The notes under the pieces were generated by a model. The model saw nothing but the letters and a program-made list of their open reading frames with translations. It had not been told where the DNA came from and did not search any database. This document shows positions 5,274 through 8,328 of a stretch of DNA of 8,328 bases, in pieces. Made by a program: the position numbers and the translations under genes. This DNA comes from an uncultured Novosphingobium sp. (lineage in GTDB: Bacteria > Pseudomonadota > Alphaproteobacteria > Sphingomonadales > Sphingomonadaceae), in the NCBI GenBank assembly GCA_937996535.1, contig CALKVF010000101.1, positions 1 to 8,328 of the forward strand, given 5' to 3'. The stretch's first letter is position 1, and each line of letters opens with the position of its first letter.

Positions 5274-6458
5274 TCAGGCGCTCTGGGCGGCTTTCCAGTC
5301 GCGCTTGATCTTCTTGGCGAGGCTCCACTTGTGGACCTCGGTAGGGCCGTCATAAATGCGAAAGGCGCGCACTTCGCGGAACACCTGCTCAACCACGGTG
5401 TGATCGGTCACCCCCATGCCGCCCATCACCTGGACGCAGCGATCCGCAATCCGCATCAAGGCTTCGGACACCGCGACCTTGGCCATCGAGCTTTCCGCCG
5501 TGCCGAGCGATCCGGTGTCGAGCACGCTTGCGCACCACTGGATCATCAGTTCGGCCTGCTTCAGGTCGATCAGGTTTTCAGCGAGCATGAAGCCCACGCC
5601 TTCGTGGTCGATCAACTGCTTGCCAAAAGCCGCGCGGCGATTGGCATAGTCGGTCGCGATCTCGTTCGCGCGCTCGCAGCAGCCCAGCCAGCGCATGCAG
5701 TGCGAAAGACGCGCCGGGCTGAGCCGGATCTGCGCATATTTGAAGCCTTCGCCGGCTTCGCCCAGCATCTGGTCGGCGGGCACGCGCAGATTGTCGATCA
5801 CCACGGTGGCGTGGCCGCCGGGCATCGAATTGTCGATCGTGTTGGGCACGTGTTCGATGCGGATCGCCGGGTTGGGCAGATCTACTAGGAACATGCAGGC
5901 GCCGCCGCCCGCAACCACGTCTTCGGCCTTGGCCATGACGATCCCGACCTTGGCGCCCTCGGCCCCGGTGATGAAGGCCTTGCGCCCGTTGATCACCCAG
6001 TGGTTGCCATCGGGCTTGCAGGTGGTCTGCATCATCGAGGGGTCGCTGCCCGCCCCGCCTTCGAGCGCGGGCTCGGTCATGAAGAAGGCGCTGCGCGCGC
6101 GGCCCTCGATCATCGGCTTGAGAAAGCGTTCCTTGATTTCCGGGCTGCCGACCTTGCCCAGCAGGTACATGTTGCCTTCGTCGGGGGCCATGGTGTTGAC
6201 CGCCAGCGGCCCGAGCGGTGAAAGGCCCGACTTTTGCAGGACATAGGCCGTTTCAAGCTGGGTCAGATGGCCGCCATCGGGCAGCACGTGCGGGGTCAGC
6301 ACCCCGGCGGCGCGGGCGTGGTCGCGCATTTCCTGGACCAGTTCGTCCAGCGGCGCGCCATGATGATCGCGGCGCGGATCGCGCTCATAGGGGATCACCA
6401 CCTTGCGGACAAAGCGTTCGACCCGTTCCCCGATTTCCACTGCGCGCTGCGTCGTCAT
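5274..6458 (-). CDS. Acyl-CoA dehydrogenase, ACAD10/11-like active site
   Basis: The 394-residue flavoprotein has the acyl-CoA dehydrogenase layout: helical N-terminal domain, mid beta-domain with SAFFMTEPALEGGAGSDPSMM (123-143) and INGRKAFITGA (156-166), and C-terminal helices with RRAAFGKQLIDHEGV (274-288) and CVQVMGGMGVTDHTVVEQVFREVR (341-364). These dehydrogenate acyl-CoAs at C2-C3 using FAD and pass electrons to ETF. In medium-chain enzymes the catalytic base is the Glu of YEGT; here the segment reads IYDGPTEVHKWSLAKKI (368-384), with Asp370 in that place, as in ACAD10/11-type proteins. ATG 6458 gives MTTQRAVEIGERVERF and normal length; an in-frame ATG at 6503 would add 15 residues without a ribosome site. 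Only a weak GGGAA lies upstream of 6458. It is divergent from the SDR gene and faces the isomerase-like gene with no gap. Confidence 0.93.
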   Translation of the reverse strand: MTTQRAVEIGERVERFVRKVVIPYERDPRRDHHGAPLDELVQEMRDHARAAGVLTPHVLPDGGHLTQLETAYVLQKSGLSPLGPLAVNTMAPDEGNMYLLGKVGSPEIKERFLKPMIEGRARSAFFMTEPALEGGAGSDPSMMQTTCKPDGNHWVINGRKAFITGAEGAKVGIVMAKAEDVVAGGGACMFLVDLPNPAIRIEHVPNTIDNSMPGGHATVVIDNLRVPADQMLGEAGEGFKYAQIRLSPARLSHCMRWLGCCERANEIATDYANRRAAFGKQLIDHEGVGFMLAENLIDLKQAELMIQWCASVLDTGSLGTAESSMAKVAVSEALMRIADRCVQVMGGMGVTDHTVVEQVFREVRAFRIYDGPTEVHKWSLAKKIKRDWKAAQSA

Positions 6459-6510
6459 GTTCGTTTCATTCCCGTGCTTGCCAAGCGTGGCCTTGCCGTT
6501 CATCGTGCAA

Positions 6511-6528
6511 TTTAATCGCGCGATTGAA
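6511..6528. promoter_or_regulatory. Palindrome between the acyl-CoA dehydrogenase and SDR genes, candidate operator
   Basis: AATCGCGCGATT (6514-6525) is a perfect 12-base palindrome. Extended by three bases each side (TTTAATCGC / GCGATTGAA, 6511-6528), it keeps two-fold symmetry with one mismatch. It lies in the AT-richest stretch of the divergent gap, 53 bases from the dehydrogenase ATG and 38 bases before the leader ORF start, where one dimeric regulator could control both directions. No regulator is named, as none is in the window. It does not match the palindrome at 1772-1791. Confidence 0.5.
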
Positions 6529-6546
6529 ATTACGCCAAAGCAGACC

Positions 6547-6555
6547 GGGAGAGGG
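6547..6555 (+). promoter_or_regulatory. Ribosome binding site of the leader ORF
   Basis: GGGAGAGGG ends ten bases before ATG 6566. The context (ACCGGGAGAGGG...GCGATG) closely resembles that of the BVMO gene (ACCGGAGAGAGAGCGATG, 1884-1901), where the following ATG begins an unmistakable protein. This similarity is the main reason to think ribosomes start at 6566. Confidence 0.5.
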
Positions 6556-6565
6556 AAATCCAGCG

Positions 6566-6610
6566 ATGTTTGCGCCAATCGCCCCGCCGCCAGCCAAGGA
6601 GCATGTCTGA
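6566..6610 (+). CDS. 14-codon leader ORF coupled to the SDR gene
   Basis: ATG 6566 opens a 14-residue frame, MFAPIAPPPAKEHV, ending in TGA (6608-6610) that shares its A with the SDR start ATG (TGATG). A purine-rich ribosome site precedes it, and the SDR's own site, AAGGAG (6596-6601), is formed by its Lys-Glu codons. Ribosomes translating the leader would therefore run straight onto the SDR start. It contains Pro-Pro-Pro, the kind of motif at which ribosomes slow unless helped by EF-P. I do not recognise the peptide. It could be a regulatory leader, a simple coupling device, or a chance frame. Confidence 0.45.
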   Translation: MFAPIAPPPAKEHV

Positions 6611-7398
6611 TGACCGATCACCCCCTGCCGTATGACAGCGACGATCTGACCGGGCGGGTAGCCCTGGTAACCGGGGCATCCTCGGGCCTTGGCGCGCGTT
6701 TTGCCCGGGTGCTGGCCGCCAAGGGCGCCAAGGTGGTGCTGTGTGCCCGCCGGCTCGATCGGCTGGAAGCGCTGGCCGCCGAAATCAAGGCCGCCGGGGG
6801 CGAGGCGCTGGCGGTGCAGATGGATGCGACCCAGGCTGATTCGTTGGTTGCCGCCGTGGCGGCTGCCGAAGCCGTCTTCGGCGCGGTCGATATCCTCGTC
6901 AACAATGCCGGGATGCCCGATGCCCAGCGTGCCCACAAGATGAGCGTCGAACTGGTCGATCAGGTGCTCGGCGTGAACCTGCGTGGGCCGTGGATCCTCG
7001 CCTGCGAAGTCGCCCGGCGGCTGATCGAGGCGAAGCGCCCCGGGCGGATCGTCAACATCAGTTCGGTCGCGCACTTCCGCTACGATGGCGGCGGCGCGGC
7101 GCTCTATGCCGTGACCAAGACCGCGATCGCCCGGATGACCGAGGCGCTGGCTGTCGAATGGTCGCACTACAACATCAACGTCAACGCGATCGCGCCGGGG
7201 ATGTTCGTCTCGGAAATGACCGACGGGATGTTCGCGCGGATGGGCGGCAACCCGGCAGATCACCTGCCGCGCAAGCGCGTGCCGGTGCCCGAGCAGATGG
7301 ATTCGACCCTGCTCTATCTCGTCGCCCCCGCCAGCGAATGCGTCACCGGGGCCACGATCCGCATCGACGATGGGCAAAGCGCCCGGATGAAGATGTAA
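6610..7398 (+). CDS. Classical SDR-family NAD(P)-dependent oxidoreductase
   Basis: The 262-residue protein has an intact classical SDR set: TGASSGLG (21-28) for the cofactor, VVLCARRLDRLEAL after strand 2 (arginines suggest NADPH preference), NNAG (98-101), Asn123 in GVNL, Ser152 in NISS, and Tyr166/Lys170 in YAVTK, then IAPGMF (195-200). It should be a cytosolic alcohol/ketone (or 3-hydroxyacyl-CoA/3-ketoacyl) oxidoreductase; the substrate is not readable. ATG 6610 is supported by AAGGAG eight bases upstream. The start overlaps the stop of a 14-codon leader ORF. A crotonase gene follows 29 bases downstream with its own ribosome site, so the two probably form one operon. The pair would fit consecutive hydration and oxidation steps on a CoA thioester. 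Confidence 0.92.
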   Translation: MTDHPLPYDSDDLTGRVALVTGASSGLGARFARVLAAKGAKVVLCARRLDRLEALAAEIKAAGGEALAVQMDATQADSLVAAVAAAEAVFGAVDILVNNAGMPDAQRAHKMSVELVDQVLGVNLRGPWILACEVARRLIEAKRPGRIVNISSVAHFRYDGGGAALYAVTKTAIARMTEALAVEWSHYNINVNAIAPGMFVSEMTDGMFARMGGNPADHLPRKRVPVPEQMDSTLLYLVAPASECVTGATIRIDDGQSARMKM

Positions 7399-7427
7399 TC
7401 CGTCCCCGCAATTTTGAGGAACAGACC

Positions 7428-8201
7428 ATGCTGGTAACGATTGAGCGCGACGGTCCGGTCGCGGTGGTGACGATGAACCGCCCCGAGGCGATGAACGCGC
7501 TCTCGCGCGGGCTCCGCGCCGAACTGGCCGCGGCGATGGACGCGGTCAACGCCGATCCGGAGGTGCGCGCCGTGGTGCTGACCGGGGCTGGCACGCGGGC
7601 CTTCACCGCCGGGCTTGATCTCAAGGAACTGGGGATCGAAGGGCTGGGCGCGGCCAATGCCTCCGAGCCGCTCGCCAACCCGGTCAAAGCGATCGAGACC
7701 TGCACCAAGCCGGTGATCGGCGCGATCAACGGGGTGGCGATTACCGGCGGCTTCGAAGTCGCGGTCGCCTGCGACATCCTGATCGCCTCGGAAAACGCGC
7801 GGTTTGCCGATACCCACGCCCGCGTCGGGATCATGCCGGGCTGGGGCCTCTCGCAAAAGCTCTCGCGCCTGATCGGGATCAGCCGGGCCAAGGAACTCTC
7901 GCTCTCGGGCAATTTCCTCGATGCCCACACGGCCTGCGCCTGGGGCCTCGTCAACCGGGTGGTCGCGGCCGATGATCTGCTGGCGGTCGCCAAGCAGCTC
8001 GCCGCCGATATCGCCACGGCCGATCCGGGCATGGTCCAGGCCTACAAGGCACTGATCGACGAGGGCTTTGCCCTGCCCTTCGGCGAGGCGATGGCGCTTG
8101 AACACGCGAAAAGCTCAGCCGCCAACGGCGGGGTCGATCCGGGCGAAGTCGAAGCCCGCCGCCGCGCCGTCATGGAACGCGGCCGCGCGCAGCAGGGGTG
8201 A
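7428..8201 (+). CDS. Enoyl-CoA hydratase/isomerase (crotonase)-family protein with Glu-to-His at a catalytic site
   Basis: The 257-residue protein is a crotonase-fold enzyme acting on CoA thioesters. Oxyanion-hole segments are FTAGLDLKEL (59-68) and GAINGVAITGGFEVAVACDILIAS (98-121). Glu110 aligns with Glu144 of rat mitochondrial enoyl-CoA hydratase. Twenty residues on, where the rat enzyme has Glu164 in FGQPE, this protein has His130 in FADTHARVGIMPGWGLSQKL. The rest of the C-terminal half is regular, so it is not a broken gene. From memory, other proteobacterial and actinobacterial crotonases share DTHARVG..PGWG, so it looks like a subfamily feature. The reaction may be hydration, isomerisation or another crotonase chemistry. 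ATG 7428 has GAGGA seven bases upstream. It probably shares an operon with the preceding SDR. Confidence 0.9.
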   Translation: MLVTIERDGPVAVVTMNRPEAMNALSRGLRAELAAAMDAVNADPEVRAVVLTGAGTRAFTAGLDLKELGIEGLGAANASEPLANPVKAIETCTKPVIGAINGVAITGGFEVAVACDILIASENARFADTHARVGIMPGWGLSQKLSRLIGISRAKELSLSGNFLDAHTACAWGLVNRVVAADDLLAVAKQLAADIATADPGMVQAYKALIDEGFALPFGEAMALEHAKSSAANGGVDPGEVEARRRAVMERGRAQQG

Positions 8202-8211
8202 CGCTGAACGG

Positions 8212-8240
8212 TTGACCCTGCCAGCCCACCGTGGCAATGG
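8212..8240 (+). promoter_or_regulatory. Possible tRNA promoter
   Basis: TTGACC (8212-8217) is a good -35 match. CAATGG (8235-8240), 17 bases on, is a poor -10. The position would start transcription a few bases upstream of the tRNA. The tRNA could instead be processed from read-through of the crotonase operon. Confidence 0.3.
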
Positions 8241-8254
8241 CGCTCCGCACCCGA

Positions 8255-8328
8255 GCGGGTGTAGCTCAATGGTAGAGCAGCAGCTTCCCAAGCTGAATAC
8301 GAGGGTTCGATTCCCTTCACCCGCTCCA
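8255..8328 (+). tRNA. tRNA-Gly (anticodon CCC)
   Basis: The 74 bases fold as a tRNA: acceptor GCGGGTG (8255-8261) with CACCCGC (8318-8324), D-stem GCTC/GAGC, anticodon loop TTCCCAA giving anticodon CCC (reads GGG, glycine), T-arm GAGGG-TTCGATT-CCCTT, discriminator T and encoded CCA at 8326-8328. The outer anticodon-stem pair is G-A (27-43), the other four are paired. The gene ends at the last base of the window, so nothing can be said about sequence 3' of it. Confidence 0.95.

Noticed and set aside
6466..8105. Long minus-strand open frames (303 aa at 6466-7377 and 263 aa at 7314-8105)
   Set aside because: They lie opposite the clear SDR and crotonase genes, their translations are rich in Arg, His, Gly and Asp without domain motifs, and GC-rich genes routinely leave such frames open.
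8218..8236. TGCCA...TGGCA stem after the crotonase gene as a terminator
   Set aside because: Only five pairs, an eight-to-nine-base loop and no T run.
8248..8261. CACCCG-AG-CGGGTG symmetry at the tRNA 5' end, as a hairpin or att-site remnant
   Set aside because: The right half is simply the tRNA acceptor strand, the two-base gap is too short for an RNA loop at full pairing, and no integrase or repeated tRNA 3' end is present in the window.
1..8328. CRISPR arrays, insertion sequences, phage or defence genes
   Set aside because: I saw no regularly spaced repeats, transposase motifs, terminal inverted repeats or phage proteins; nearly all the sequence is accounted for by metabolic genes.

Overview
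The window is GC-rich DNA with dense, tightly packed genes. It looks like a chromosomal segment of an alphaproteobacterium, most likely a sphingomonad (Novosphingobium, Sphingomonas or Erythrobacter-like). The basis is the carotenoid desaturase, the mix of acyl-CoA and short-chain dehydrogenase genes, the leader style (A/G-rich ribosome sites ending ...GCGATG) and base composition. The genus is an inference.

Layout. Positions 1-1694 are on the minus strand: a crtI-type phytoene desaturase whose stop codon overlaps the GTG start of a LOG-family gene that runs off the left edge. Positions 1695-1898 are a divergent regulatory region with two near-perfect inverted repeats and a GC hairpin. On the plus strand follow an EthA-like Baeyer-Villiger monooxygenase (1899-3431), a strong hairpin (3454-3487), and a three-gene overlapping string: PaaI-type hotdog thioesterase, divergent SDR, and DsbA/HCCA-isomerase-like protein (3506-5273). 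An acyl-CoA dehydrogenase with an ACAD10/11-type active site lies on the minus strand (5274-6458); its stop abuts that of the isomerase-like gene with no spacer. A second divergent region (6459-6609) holds a palindrome and a 14-codon leader ORF. Then come a classical SDR (6610-7398), a crotonase-fold protein (7428-8201) and tRNA-Gly(CCC) (8255-8328), which ends exactly at the window edge.

How the genes may work together. The enzymes between 1899 and 8201 read as a catabolic cluster for a lipophilic ketone or alcohol (terpenoid, steroid or cyclic/alkyl ketone are all possible). SDRs would interconvert alcohols and ketones, the BVMO would insert oxygen to give an ester or lactone, and the acyl-CoA dehydrogenase, crotonase and thioesterase would handle CoA thioesters. 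The window has no ester hydrolase, acyl-CoA ligase, thiolase, transporter or regulator, so the pathway must continue elsewhere and the substrate cannot be read from this sequence. Three of the enzymes (first SDR, crotonase, acyl-CoA dehydrogenase) carry non-canonical residues at catalytic positions. I see no CRISPR array, insertion sequence, phage gene or defence system. Nothing here proves an undescribed system; the best leads are the regulatory palindromes, the leader ORF with a Pro-Pro-Pro motif, and the unusual active sites.
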